A stretch of 49,654 nt of DNA from JBEEJL01 sp043744215 (GCA_043744215.1 JAYTVC010000072.1:1-49654), one strand, 5' to 3'; numbered from the stretch's first letter, positions 16,904 through 25,239 are shown. Notes: a model not told the origin generated them from the sequence alone. Numbers and translations: made by a program.

Positions 16904-17993
16904 CCAACTCTACGCCCGCCTCACGGCGCATATTGACGGCCCGCTGCTGACATTTATTCTCATTGTCATGTCGATGGGCCTTGCCGTTTTGTATAGTGCG
17001 ACAGGTGGCACAAACACGGACAAGATGTTTATGCAGGCGCGCAGCATGGGCGTGGCGTTGATCGCCATGTGGCTGGTGGCGAGCATTCCACCACAGCAAT
17101 TGATGCGGCTTGCCATGCCGCTGTATCTGTTCGGGCTGGTTTTATTGATTTGCGTGGCGCTCTTTGGCATCAAGAGTCACGGCGCACAGCGCTGGTTGCA
17201 CATCGGTGTCACACGCATCCAACCGTCGGAGATGATGAAGCTGGCCATTCCGTTGATGCTGGCGTGGTTTTTTCATCGCTACGAATCCAACTTGCGCTGG
17301 AAAGAATTTTTATTTGCAGCGATGTTGCTGGCCGTGCCAGCGGCGCTGATTATGAAACAGCCCGACCTCGGCACGATGATTCTGATTTGCGCCTCAGGCT
17401 TTTATGTTTTGTTTCTCGCCGGTTTGAGCTGGAAGGTGATGATTGCCGGCGCGGTGGCCATCGGCGCGCTGGTGCCTCTGGTGTGGCCCATGTTGCATGA
17501 TTACCAGCGCAAGCGCGTGCTCACCCTGTTCGACCCGACCACCGATCCGCTGGGCTCGGGTTACCACATCATTCAATCCACCATTGCGGTAGGTTCGGGC
17601 GGATTGATCGGCAAAGGCTGGCTCAACGGTTCACAAGGCCACTTGGATTTTTTGCCCGAGCCAACGACGGATTTTATTTTCGCCGTGTTCTCGGAAGAAT
17701 TCGGTTTCATCGGCAACATGGCGTTGTTATTCATGTATGTGTTGATAATCGGACGCGGGCTGATGATCGCCGCCAATGCGCCGACACTTTTTTCGCGTTT
17801 GATCGCCGGCGCCATTACGCTGACATTTTTTACCTATGTGTTTGTGAACATGGGCATGGTGGCAGGCATTCTGCCCGTGGTCGGCGTGCCCTTGCCGTTG
17901 CTCAGTTATGGCGGCACATCGTTGGTGACCATGCTGGTGGGCTTCGGTATTTTGATGAGCATCCAAACCCATAAACAATTGGTGAAAACGTAA
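16896..17993 (+). CDS. rodA: Peptidoglycan glycosyltransferase RodA (SEDS)
   Basis: A 365-residue SEDS-family polymerase that makes glycan strands from lipid II with PBP2. About ten hydrophobic segments are present. Conserved SEDS features are HGAQRWLHIG, IQPSEMMKLAIP, QPDLGTMI, and the C-terminal GVPLPLLSYGGTSLVTML. The internal ATG 16896 gives the normal N-terminus and overlaps the mrdA stop (ATGATTAG). The long upstream open frame inside mrdA is not coding. The gene name mrdB is equivalent. Confidence 0.97.
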   Translation: MISQLYARLTAHIDGPLLTFILIVMSMGLAVLYSATGGTNTDKMFMQARSMGVALIAMWLVASIPPQQLMRLAMPLYLFGLVLLICVALFGIKSHGAQRWLHIGVTRIQPSEMMKLAIPLMLAWFFHRYESNLRWKEFLFAAMLLAVPAALIMKQPDLGTMILICASGFYVLFLAGLSWKVMIAGAVAIGALVPLVWPMLHDYQRKRVLTLFDPTTDPLGSGYHIIQSTIAVGSGGLIGKGWLNGSQGHLDFLPEPTTDFIFAVFSEEFGFIGNMALLFMYVLIIGRGLMIAANAPTLFSRLIAGAITLTFFTYVFVNMGMVAGILPVVGVPLPLLSYGGTSLVTMLVGFGILMSIQTHKQLVKT

Positions 17994-18004
17994 TTGAGGA
18001 GATA

Positions 18005-18034
18005 AAAATGTTCAATGCAATCAAATACTTACAA
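18005..18034 (+). repeat. 30-bp dispersed repeat, copy 13, over the rlpA start codon
   Basis: The stretch carries GTTCAATGCAATCAAATACT, with core AATCAAATACTTA fitting WATCAANNNNTTR. It differs from the best copies at about four positions. It contains the rlpA ATG and the next nine codons. Confidence 0.6.
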
Positions 18035-19144
18035 TACAATCGCGTAAGCGCAAAAAATGCCTTTGCCAGCATGATTTGGTTAACGCTTGCGGCATGTAGC
18101 AGCACCAAACTCGCGCCTCTGCCAGAGCTGGGCGCGAGCCTGCCGCCCACAGTCACGCAGCCATTGCCATCACAACAACCCACACAACAGCCTGCCGTTG
18201 TACAACCGTCCGTTTCGTTGCCGCCTGCGACCATGCCGTCCGCAACATTACCGCAAACCGGCACCACGCCCGGCACACCCGGCGGCTATTATCAGGACGA
18301 CGGCCCCGGCCCGAATCCACCGCCCAATCTTGAAGCGACGCCCGAGCCGGTGCCGCAAGTAGAGGCGCTAAATAAATTTGCCAACGAGCCGTATTCGGCC
18401 CTCGGTCAAAATTTTGTGCCGGATAAATCTGCCAGGCCTTATTCCGCGACAGGCACCGCATCGTGGTATGGCCGCCAGTTTCACGGCAGAAAAACCGCGT
18501 CGGGCGAAATTTACGATATGTATGCGATGACGGCGGCGCATCCCACCTTGCCGATACCCAGCTACGCGCGTGTCACCAATCTGGAAAATAAAAAAACCGT
18601 TATCGTGCGCGTGAACGACCGCGGGCCGTTTCACGCAGGGCGCGTGATGGATCTTTCATACACCGCAGCGCTTAAACTCGGTTATGTGCAAAAAGGCAGC
18701 ACGCCGGTTTTTGTCGAGAGCCTCGTGCCGCAGGATGTTGCGAGCAACCGCAACGTCGCGCCCAAACCGGCTGCCGTTATGGCCGCAACCAGCGCTGCCT
18801 CGGCGATAGGCGCACCGGCAACCGTCGCGCCGCCCATCATGACTGCGCCTGTTCCCGCAACGGTTGCGGCGGCAAATAGTGCGCGCAGCGTTATTGGAAA
18901 CGGCACCAATGATCGCCCGGTGTTTTTACAATTAGGCGTGTTCTCCAACATCGCCAACGCAGAAAACTTCCGCGAGAAAATGGAAAAAGATCTCGCCTGG
19001 CTGACCGAGCCGATAGAAATTTTTATTGTCGATAAACTATATCGCGTGCGTGTTGGGCCTTACAGCGATACGTTGCGCGCGCGCGATATTTCCGGCCGTG
19101 TCAAAAGCAGCCTGGGCATAGCGCCCATTTGGTCGCCCCTGTAA
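18008..19144 (+). CDS. rlpA: RlpA septal ring lytic lipoprotein with SPOR domain
   Basis: A 378-residue outer-membrane lipoprotein that binds or cleaves denuded peptidoglycan. A lipobox LTLAAC ends the signal peptide near residue 28. A Pro/Gln/Thr-rich linker (about 35-115), the double-psi beta-barrel (ASWYGRQFHGRKTASGE, NDRGPF, DLSYTAALKLG; about 155-240), an Ala-rich linker and a C-terminal SPOR domain (FLQLGVFSNIANAENF; about 300-375) follow. GAGGAG stands before the ATG. The first ten codons coincide with a copy of the 30-bp repeat, giving an odd n-region with KYLQYNR. It lies 14 bp after rodA. Confidence 0.95.
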   Translation: MFNAIKYLQYNRVSAKNAFASMIWLTLAACSSTKLAPLPELGASLPPTVTQPLPSQQPTQQPAVVQPSVSLPPATMPSATLPQTGTTPGTPGGYYQDDGPGPNPPPNLEATPEPVPQVEALNKFANEPYSALGQNFVPDKSARPYSATGTASWYGRQFHGRKTASGEIYDMYAMTAAHPTLPIPSYARVTNLENKKTVIVRVNDRGPFHAGRVMDLSYTAALKLGYVQKGSTPVFVESLVPQDVASNRNVAPKPAAVMAATSAASAIGAPATVAPPIMTAPVPATVAAANSARSVIGNGTNDRPVFLQLGVFSNIANAENFREKMEKDLAWLTEPIEIFIVDKLYRVRVGPYSDTLRARDISGRVKSSLGIAPIWSPL

Positions 19145-19164
19145 CCCGGCGCGCTTCACTCATT

Positions 19165-19200
19165 AACAAACCGCACTGCGAACGCCCAGTGCGGTTTGTT
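19165..19200 (+). terminator. Hairpin terminator between rlpA and dacA
   Basis: A perfect 14-bp stem (AACAAACCGCACTG / CAGTGCGGTTTGTT) with an 8-nt loop is followed by a T-rich stretch. It could stop or attenuate transcription before dacA, whose start lies 40 bp further on. Confidence 0.75.
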
Positions 19201-19239
19201 ATACTTCAATTTTATTTTCTTGTTGTTCAAAAGCCCCCG

Positions 19240-20445
19240 ATGAAATTATTTGCCTGCCTGCTCTGCTGCCTGCTGTCTGTTTCCGCCTTCGCCCAACCCG
19301 CCGCCAAACCCGCTGCCAAACCTGCCGCCGCCGCGGCGCAGCCCACGGCCGCTCCGGTGCCAGCCATTGTCGGCTTGGAAGGCGTTGCCCCCATCGCTGC
19401 GCGCTCGTGGGTGCTCTACGATTTTCAAAGCAACCAGATGCTCGCCGCGCAAAATGCCGACGCCAGGGCCGAACCGGCATCACTCACCAAGCTGATGACG
19501 GCCTATCTCACCTTCAGCGCGTTGAAAAACAAAAAACTCGATTTGCAGCAAGTGGTGCCGATTTCAAAAAACGCGTGGAAGCCCGAAGGCTCCAACATGT
19601 TCATCGAGCCGCGCATGAAGGTGACGGTGGATGAACTGTTGCACGGGATGATTATCCAATCGGGCAACGACGCGTCGATTGCGCTGGCCGAAGCGCTTGG
19701 CGGCACGGAAGACGTGTTCGCGCAGATGATGAACAAGGAAGCGCAACGCATGGGCTTGACCGGCACGCATTTCGTCAACGCCACGGGCTTGCCCAATGCC
19801 GAACATTATTCGACCGCGCGGGATTTGTCGCAATTGGCCGCTGCGTTGATCCGCGACTTTCCGGATTTTTATCCGCTGTATTCCATCAAGGAATACACGT
19901 TTAATAATATTAAACAACCAAACCGCAACCGTCTGTTGGCGCTGGATGCCACAGTGGATGGCGTGAAAACCGGCCATACGGAAAGCGCGGGGTTTTGCTT
20001 AATCGGCTCTGCCAAGCGCGGCGCACGCCGGCTGGTTTCCGTCGTCGTTGGCACCGCGTCGGATAATGCACGCACGGCCGAAAGCCAAAAATTGCTCAAT
20101 TACGGTTTCCAGTTTTTTGATACAAAACAGTTGTATAAAAAAGATCAGGAAATTTCCACGCTGCCGATTTACAAGGGTAGCCAAAATAAATTGAAGGCCG
20201 GTTTCATGCAGGATGTGTTTTTGTCTTTGCCGAAAGAGCAATTCGATAAACTCAAAGAAGGCCATCTGGTTTCCAGCCAGCCGCTCATCGCACCGATTAA
20301 AAAAGGCGACAAAGTCGGCACCATGCAATTTTCCCTCGACGGCAAAATGCTGGCGGAGTTGCCCGTGCTGGCGCTTGAAGACGTCGGCGCCGCCGGCATT
20401 TTCGGCCGCGCGTGGGATTCGATACGGTTGTTGTGGACTAAATGA
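19240..20445 (+). CDS. dacA: D-alanyl-D-alanine carboxypeptidase (PBP5/6 type)
   Basis: A 401-residue periplasmic enzyme that trims the terminal D-Ala from peptidoglycan stem peptides. A signal peptide (LFACLLCCLLSVSAFA) precedes an Ala/Pro-rich linker. The peptidase-S11 domain has SLTK (Ser81), SGN (Ser141) and KTG (Lys243), and a PBP5 C-terminal beta domain (about 295-385) ends in an amphipathic helix (IFGRAWDSIRLLWTK) that anchors to the membrane. ATG 19240 was chosen because it begins the signal peptide; the open frame upstream runs through the terminator. The stop overlaps dat (ATGA). dacC is an equally valid name. Confidence 0.95.
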   Translation: MKLFACLLCCLLSVSAFAQPAAKPAAKPAAAAAQPTAAPVPAIVGLEGVAPIAARSWVLYDFQSNQMLAAQNADARAEPASLTKLMTAYLTFSALKNKKLDLQQVVPISKNAWKPEGSNMFIEPRMKVTVDELLHGMIIQSGNDASIALAEALGGTEDVFAQMMNKEAQRMGLTGTHFVNATGLPNAEHYSTARDLSQLAAALIRDFPDFYPLYSIKEYTFNNIKQPNRNRLLALDATVDGVKTGHTESAGFCLIGSAKRGARRLVSVVVGTASDNARTAESQKLLNYGFQFFDTKQLYKKDQEISTLPIYKGSQNKLKAGFMQDVFLSLPKEQFDKLKEGHLVSSQPLIAPIKKGDKVGTMQFSLDGKMLAELPVLALEDVGAAGIFGRAWDSIRLLWTK

Positions 20446-21278
20446 TCGTTTACCTCAACGGACAATTTTTGCCTATTGAAGACGCAAAAATTTCCGTCCT
20501 CGATCGGGGTTTTATCTATGGCGACGGTGTGTATGAAGTCATTCCGGTTTACGCACACAAACCGTTTCATCTCGATGCGCATCTGCTACGGCTTGAAAAC
20601 AGCCTCGCTGAAATACGCCTCGCCAATCCGTGCACGCGCGACGATTGGAAAAAAATCATCACCGAGTTGATCCAAAAAAATACTGAACAAAATCAATCCA
20701 TTTATTTGCAGATCACCCGCGGCGTCGCCAAGCGCGATCACGCGTTTCCCAAGGGCGTAACGCCGACCGTTTTTCTGATGAGCAATCCGCTCAACCCTGT
20801 GCCGCAAACCCAAATCGACAACGGCATCGCCTGCGTTACGCTTGACGACAACCGCTGGCTGCGCTGTCACATCAAATCGACATCGTTACTGGCGAATGTT
20901 TTGTTGCGGCAACAGGCGATCGACGAAGGCGGCGTCGAAGCGGTATTATTGCGCGAAGGATTTTTGACCGAAGGATCGTCGAGCAATATTTTTGCCGTGA
21001 AAAACGGCGTGTTGTTGGCTCCACCCAAAAATAATTTGTTGCTACCCGGCATCACTTACGATGCAGCGTGGGGTCTGGCGGCTGACAACGCTATTCCCCA
21101 CGAAATGCGCCCCATTAGCGAAGCCGAACTACGCAGCGCCGATGAGTTGTTGCTGACGTCATCATTAAAAGAAGTTTTGGCGATTACCTCACTCGATAAC
21201 CGGCCAGTCGGCAGCGGCAAACCGGGGCCCATGTTCCACACACTCTATGCCTTGTATCAGGCGATAAAATTATCGTGA
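20442..21278 (+). CDS. dat: D-amino acid transaminase (PLP fold type IV)
   Basis: A 278-residue PLP enzyme that interconverts D-alanine and D-glutamate, both cell-wall precursors. Fold-type IV features are VYLNGQFLPIEDAKISVLDRG at the N-terminus (FIYGDGVYEVIPVY), the PLP lysine in HIKSTSLLANV, EGSSSNIFAV and LLPGITY. The context between a D-Ala carboxypeptidase and ybeD-lipB is typical in betaproteobacteria and supports the D-amino acid activity over a branched-chain transaminase. It overlaps dacA and ybeD by 4 bp each. Confidence 0.9.
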   Translation: MIVYLNGQFLPIEDAKISVLDRGFIYGDGVYEVIPVYAHKPFHLDAHLLRLENSLAEIRLANPCTRDDWKKIITELIQKNTEQNQSIYLQITRGVAKRDHAFPKGVTPTVFLMSNPLNPVPQTQIDNGIACVTLDDNRWLRCHIKSTSLLANVLLRQQAIDEGGVEAVLLREGFLTEGSSSNIFAVKNGVLLAPPKNNLLLPGITYDAAWGLAADNAIPHEMRPISEAELRSADELLLTSSLKEVLAITSLDNRPVGSGKPGPMFHTLYALYQAIKLS

Positions 21279-21553
21279 CCACGCCTGCACCGGAACCGGA
21301 AACTCTGTTGGAATTTCCCTGTGAGTTCCCGTTAAAAATCATGGGTAAAAACGAACCGGGATTTGCCCAAACCATGCTCGGCATCGTGCTCAAGCACGCC
21401 CCCGATTTTGACGGCAGCACCATGCAAATGCGGCCGTCGTCTAATGGCAATTATATTTCCGTCACCTGCGCGATTCGCGCCACATCGAAAGCGCAACTCG
21501 ACGAGTTGTACCGCGAGCTGACGGCGCATTCGCAAGTGTTGATGGCGCTTTAG
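21275..21553 (+). CDS. ybeD: YbeD-like DUF493 protein
   Basis: A 92-residue ACT-like alpha/beta protein of the YbeD/DUF493 family (LLEFPCEFPLKIMGKNEPGF, NYISVTCAIRATSKAQLDEL). Its precise role is unknown, but it is almost always next to lipB. Translation starts with GTG at 21275, overlapping the dat stop (GTGA). Residues 1-9 are a Pro/Glu-rich extension compared with the E. coli protein. Confidence 0.93.
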   Translation: MTTPAPEPETLLEFPCEFPLKIMGKNEPGFAQTMLGIVLKHAPDFDGSTMQMRPSSNGNYISVTCAIRATSKAQLDELYRELTAHSQVLMAL

Positions 21554-21591
21554 GAAAGATTTTCGGAAGGATGAAGTCGAAAGAAGCCTTT

Positions 21592-21659
21592 GTAGGTCGG
21601 CAATCCGTTGCCGACATCACGCTTGATATTAAAACGTCGGCAACGGATTGCCGACCTAC
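21592..21659. repeat. Perfect 24-bp inverted repeat hairpin between ybeD and lipB
   Basis: Arms 21592-21615 and 21636-21659 are perfect inverted copies (GTAGGTCGGCAATCCG... / ...CGGATTGCCGACCTAC) around a 20-nt loop. There is no T-run, so it is not a classical terminator. It looks like a mobile palindromic unit inserted in the operon; it could affect lipB expression. Confidence 0.75.
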
Positions 21660-21674
21660 TTCTACTTGCGCAGA

Positions 21675-22304
21675 ATGTATTCATCCTTCATCCCTCATCC
21701 TTTAGTAAAATTCCTCGGCCTCGTCGAATACGAGGCCAGCTTCCGCGCCATGCAAAGTTTCAATGCGCAACGCGATGAATCTACTCGCGACGAAATCTGG
21801 CTGCTGCAACACCCCCCCGTATTCACCCTCGGCCTCGCCGGTAAGGCGGAACACATTCTCGATGCGGGCACTATTCCCGTGGTGCAAATTGATCGTGGCG
21901 GGCAAGTGACGTATCACGGGCCTGGCCAACTCATCGTCTATTTGTTACTCGACCTGAAAAGACGAAACCTCGGCGTGCGCGAACTGGTGCGGCGCATGGA
22001 GCAGGCCTTGCTGGATTTACTGGCGGACTACAACGTGAAAGCTGAACGCATCAAAGGCGCGCCGGGCATTTACGTGAACGGCGCGAAAATTGCCGCGCTG
22101 GGTCTGCGCGTCAAACGCGGTTGCTGTTATCACGGCCTGGCGCTGAATGTGGACATGGATTTGCAAGCTTTTGCGCGTATCAACCCTTGCGGCTATCCCG
22201 GCCTCGCCGTCACGCAAACTAGCGCGCAGGGCATCCATGATAAAATTGACGTCATTGCAGAAAAACTCACGCAGCATTTGGTCGCGCAACTCGGCGAAAA
22301 ATAG
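21675..22304 (+). CDS. lipB: Octanoyl-ACP:protein octanoyltransferase
   Basis: A 209-residue enzyme that moves octanoate from acyl carrier protein to lipoyl domains; LipA then inserts sulfur. Signatures are VEYEASFRAMQSFN, LLQHPPVFTLG, DRGGQVTYHGPGQL (RGGxxTxHGPGQ), KIAALGLRVKRGCCYHGLALN with the conserved Lys, and NPCGYPGLAVTQ with the catalytic Cys. The start is uncertain: ATG 21675 is used; a TTG at 21648 would lie inside the hairpin arm. Residues 2-9 (YSSFIPHP) are coded by three TCATCCT-type heptamers, so the N-terminus is recent. Confidence 0.93.
   Translation: MYSSFIPHPLVKFLGLVEYEASFRAMQSFNAQRDESTRDEIWLLQHPPVFTLGLAGKAEHILDAGTIPVVQIDRGGQVTYHGPGQLIVYLLLDLKRRNLGVRELVRRMEQALLDLLADYNVKAERIKGAPGIYVNGAKIAALGLRVKRGCCYHGLALNVDMDLQAFARINPCGYPGLAVTQTSAQGIHDKIDVIAEKLTQHLVAQLGEK
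21681..21701 (+). repeat. Three tandem TCATCCY heptamers inside the lipB start region
   Basis: TCATCCT, TCATCCC and TCATCCT follow one another at codons 3-9 of lipB. The same heptamer, on the other strand, is repeated six times at 34391-34432. Confidence 0.7.
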
Positions 22305-22310
22305 GAAACC

Positions 22311-23252
22311 ATGTCTTCACCCGGCGAAAAGCAAAAAGGCGAACTGAAAACCGCGCGCATTCCCATCAAGATTGTGCCGCGTGAGATCGCGCGCAAGCCC
22401 GACTGGATTCGCGTCAAAGCATCGAGCTCGCCGCGATTTCACGAAATCAAACAAATCCTGCGCGACAATCATTTGCACACTGTGTGCGAAGAAGCCTCGT
22501 GCCCCAACATCGGAGAATGCTTTAGCAAAGGCACGGCGACGTTCATGATCATGGGTGACCTGTGTACCCGCCGCTGCCCGTTTTGTGACGTGGGCCATGG
22601 CAAACCGTTGCCGCTCGACGCCGACGAGCCGCTGCATCTCGCGCAGACCATCGCCAAATTAAAACTGCAATACGTCGTCATCACCAGCGTCGATCGCGAC
22701 GACTTGCGCGACGGCGGTGCAGGCCATTTTGTCGAGTGCATAAAAAAAGTGCGTGAGTTGTCGCCCATCACGCGCATCGAAATTCTCACACCGGATTTTC
22801 GCGGACGGTTAGATCGCGCATTGGACATTCTCAACGCCGCACCACCCGACGTGATGAACCACAATCTCGAAACCGTTCCGCGCTTATACAAGCAGGCCAG
22901 ACCCGGTTCCGACTATCATAATTCGTTAAAATTATTGAATAAATTCAAAGAGTTACATAACAACGTGCCCACCAAATCCGGCCTCATGCTCGGCCTCGGC
23001 GAAACCGACGAAGAGATCATCCAAGTCATGCGCGACCTGCGCGCGCACAATGTCGATATGCTCACCCTCGGCCAATACCTGCAACCGTCTGCGCATCATT
23101 TACCCGTTGAAAGATTTGTGCCGCCAGAAAGATTTAAATGGTTTGAAGAGCAAGCCAACGCGATGGGCTTTGCGCATGCCGCCTGCGGGCCAATGGTACG
23201 TTCCAGTTATCACGCGGATCAGCAGGCGCATGAGGCGGGGGTAACGTCGTAA
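22311..23252 (+). CDS. lipA: Lipoyl synthase (radical SAM)
   Basis: A 313-residue enzyme inserting two sulfur atoms into octanoyl groups. It holds the auxiliary cluster motif CEEASCPNIGEC (Cys59, 64, 70) and the radical-SAM motif CTRRCPFC (Cys85, 89, 92). A C-terminal RSSYHAD supplies the serine ligand of the auxiliary cluster. It lies 6 bp after lipB with an AGGAAA ribosome-binding site. Codons near residues 206-216 (KLLNKFKELHN) are strikingly AT-rich and contain a diverged copy of the 30-bp dispersed repeat. Confidence 0.97.
   Translation: MSSPGEKQKGELKTARIPIKIVPREIARKPDWIRVKASSSPRFHEIKQILRDNHLHTVCEEASCPNIGECFSKGTATFMIMGDLCTRRCPFCDVGHGKPLPLDADEPLHLAQTIAKLKLQYVVITSVDRDDLRDGGAGHFVECIKKVRELSPITRIEILTPDFRGRLDRALDILNAAPPDVMNHNLETVPRLYKQARPGSDYHNSLKLLNKFKELHNNVPTKSGLMLGLGETDEEIIQVMRDLRAHNVDMLTLGQYLQPSAHHLPVERFVPPERFKWFEEQANAMGFAHAACGPMVRSSYHADQQAHEAGVTS
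22928..22957 (+). repeat. 30-bp dispersed repeat, copy 5, inside lipA
   Basis: Left half AAAATTATTGAATAA, then ATTCAAAGAGTTACA, with one mismatch in the IHF core. It is in frame within a normally conserved helix of LipA, so it may be a convergent AT-rich stretch rather than an insertion. Confidence 0.45.
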
Positions 23253-23327
23253 CATTGCCGCGCCTCTGCGTGATGGCAATTCGTCCGCTTGACAGGCCAT
23301 ATTCATGGGAATAACATTGTTGCCACC

Positions 23328-23591
23328 ATGAAATCCATACACTTAACCCTTCGACAAATTGGCAACTCACAAGGCGTCGTCATCCCCAAGCCGGTTCTGG
23401 CGCAACTGGGACTGAACGATGAAGCGGGAGTGGAAATGACAATTGAGGGTGACGCCCTCGTTTTACGCAAACCTGCCTGCCCAGTCCGCACAGGTTGGGC
23501 CGAGGCTGCGAAAGAAATTGCCGAAGTGGACGACGATGTATTAGTGATGGGCGAATTCGGAAATGAGGTGGACAAGGGGCTCACTTGGTAA
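23328..23591 (+). CDS. mazE: MazE/AbrB-type antitoxin
   Basis: An 87-residue protein with a SpoVT/AbrB swapped-hairpin DNA-binding domain at residues 1-45 (LRQIGNSQGVVIPKPVLAQLGL, VEMTIEGDALVLRK) and an acidic C-terminal tail (EIAEVDDDVLVMGEFGNEVD) of the sort that occupies the MazF active site. The ATG at 23328 gives the family start; an upstream frame from 23289 adds non-conserved residues. It overlaps the mazF start by one base. Such pairs are autoregulated through the AbrB domain. Confidence 0.88.
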   Translation: MKSIHLTLRQIGNSQGVVIPKPVLAQLGLNDEAGVEMTIEGDALVLRKPACPVRTGWAEAAKEIAEVDDDVLVMGEFGNEVDKGLTW

Positions 23592-23905
23592 TGCGTGGCG
23601 AGATTTGGCTCGTCAACCTTGACCCCACTGTCGGCAGCGAAATCCAGAAAACGCGCCCTTGCCTCATAGTTTCCCCCGCTGAAATGCACGATCACTTGCG
23701 CACTGTGATCGTCGCCCCAATGACCACCGGGAGCCGTGCAGCACCATTCCGTATAAGCGTGACTCACCGCGGCCAAAAAGGACTAATACTGCTCGACCAG
23801 ATGCGCGCAGTGGATAAAACCCGGTTAGCGAAAAAATTAGGCGCCGTCTCATCAAAAACCCTGGCGTCAACTTTGAAAACACTACAAGAAATTTATACCG
23901 AATGA
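23591..23905 (+). CDS. mazF: MazF-type mRNA interferase toxin
   Basis: A 104-residue PemK/MazF-family endoribonuclease. Family features are MRGEIWLVNLDPTVGSEIQKTRPCLIVSP at the N-terminus (basic Arg/Lys of the active site), VIVAPMTTGSR, and LLDQMRAVDKTRLAKKLG. TAATG links it to the antitoxin gene. The expected activity is sequence-specific mRNA cleavage when MazE is degraded. The pair lies just after lipA and opens the accessory stretch. Confidence 0.92.
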   Translation: MRGEIWLVNLDPTVGSEIQKTRPCLIVSPAEMHDHLRTVIVAPMTTGSRAAPFRISVTHRGQKGLILLDQMRAVDKTRLAKKLGAVSSKTLASTLKTLQEIYTE

Positions 23906-23996
23906 TGGCCAACTCAACCGAAGATTTCAGCCTTGACGTGACGAAATCCCATTAGAGCATTGCCCTACGTTGGCTGCGCAAATAGGCAAGCAATAA

Positions 23997-24368
23997 ATGC
24001 CAAACAAACCAACAACCATCGCCGAATATACCAAGGCCGCGTCGCGCGAAGGCCAGCCGCATTTGCGTCGGTTGCGCGCGCTACTCAAATGCGTCGCGCC
24101 AAATGCCGAGGCGACGCTCAAATGGGGTAAACCGTTTTTTGTTGAGCCGCGATTTTTATTTGCATTCTCTGCGCACAAGGCCCACGTCAGCTTTGCACCC
24201 ATGGCGGAAGCGTTGGAGCATTTTCGCAAAGACTTGAAACTGTACAAGACGACCAAGAATTTTCTTCAGATTACCTACACCGACCCATTGCCGGAAGACT
24301 TGATTCGTAGGATTGCAGAGTATCGTGTTAAGGTGGTGAGTGAGTATGAAGATGAAGCATTTTGGTAA
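23997..24368 (+). CDS. DUF1801 (YdhG-like) protein
   Basis: A 123-residue small alpha/beta protein of the DUF1801 family. Typical are LRALLKCVAPNAEATLKWGKPFF, AFSAHKAHVSFAPM and the C-terminal IRRIAEYRVK. Relatives include the Bacillus iron chaperone fold and YdhG, but no activity is established for this branch. It stands alone, 91 bp after mazF. Confidence 0.82.
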   Translation: MPNKPTTIAEYTKAASREGQPHLRRLRALLKCVAPNAEATLKWGKPFFVEPRFLFAFSAHKAHVSFAPMAEALEHFRKDLKLYKTTKNFLQITYTDPLPEDLIRRIAEYRVKVVSEYEDEAFW

Positions 24369-24513
24369 TAAATGACAAGTAAACCTTGCTAAACTAACAG
24401 GCGAACTTCTTAGCTTCCATGATATTCCCGAAGCATCTGAGTATCGTCAAACACTAGATCGCCGGAAACAATTGCAAGCTGAAACAACCTGAGCAAGAAG
24501 AGCCAACCAAACC

Positions 24514-25239
24514 ATGAGAAAGCTAAACAAAACCACCTCGCAAGCTTTGCTGGCAGTTGCAGCACTGGCGTGTTACGCGGCGTTTACTTTTTATAGCGAC
24601 GACGCGGATGCGCGGCGGAATATGCATAAGGGGCAACAGCAAGAGCAGAAGCAAAGTGTCGCGGGAGATTTTGCTTATTATGTGCTGGCGCTTTCGTGGT
24701 CGCCCGCATTTTGCGCGACGCAGAGCCCAGAATCGCAACCAGAGCAGTGCGGGCCGGGCCGTCGGTATAGTTTTGTGGTGCATGGTTTGTGGCCGCAGTA
24801 TGAGAAAGGTTGGCCGCAGGATTGCGCGACTTCTTTTTCGTCTACAGTTTCCAACGAAATCATTTTCGACACGCTCGACATGATGCCAAGCAAAAAGTTG
24901 ATTAACCATGAGTGGGCGAAACATGGAACGTGCAGCGGCCTGAGCCAGACGAAATATTTTGAGGCGGCGCGCACGGCACGCGATTCAATTGCGATACCGC
25001 CGCAATACCAGGCGCCGACCGAGTATGTAATGACCACGCCGACGGAACTGAAAAAGAATTTGCTCGCGCTCAACCCACAGCTAAAAGAAAACATGATGGC
25101 GTTGACATGCAAAGACCGCACGCTGAGTGAAGTGCGCGTGTGCATGAACAAGGATTTGTCGCCGCGCGAATGCGGGTTGAATGAACGGCGGCAGTGTAAG
25201 AGTGAGACCTTGGTATTGCCGCCAGTGAGGGGCGGTTAG
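24514..25239 (+). CDS. Secreted ribonuclease T2
   Basis: A 241-residue RNase of the T2 family (RNase I type), which cuts single-stranded RNA with little base preference through a 2',3'-cyclic phosphate. Both catalytic segments are intact: CAS I FVVHGLWPQY and CAS II KLINHEWAKHGTCSG. The N-terminus has a hydrophobic stretch (ALLAVAALACYAAFTFY) that serves as signal or anchor. Eight or more cysteines in the mature part fit disulfides. It is a monocistronic gene in the accessory stretch after lipA; a scavenging role is probable. Confidence 0.92.
   Translation: MRKLNKTTSQALLAVAALACYAAFTFYSDDADARRNMHKGQQQEQKQSVAGDFAYYVLALSWSPAFCATQSPESQPEQCGPGRRYSFVVHGLWPQYEKGWPQDCATSFSSTVSNEIIFDTLDMMPSKKLINHEWAKHGTCSGLSQTKYFEAARTARDSIAIPPQYQAPTEYVMTTPTELKKNLLALNPQLKENMMALTCKDRTLSEVRVCMNKDLSPRECGLNERRQCKSETLVLPPVRGG

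Noticed and set aside
20690..20720. Further copy of the 30-bp repeat within dat
   Set aside because: It has AATCAATCC but lacks the TTR end and most of the left half; probably chance.
24376..24492. Open 38-codon stretch before the RNase T2 gene (ending RRKQLQAETT)
   Set aside because: It reads like the C-terminal end of some helical protein, but has no start codon and no identifiable family, so it is not listed as a gene.
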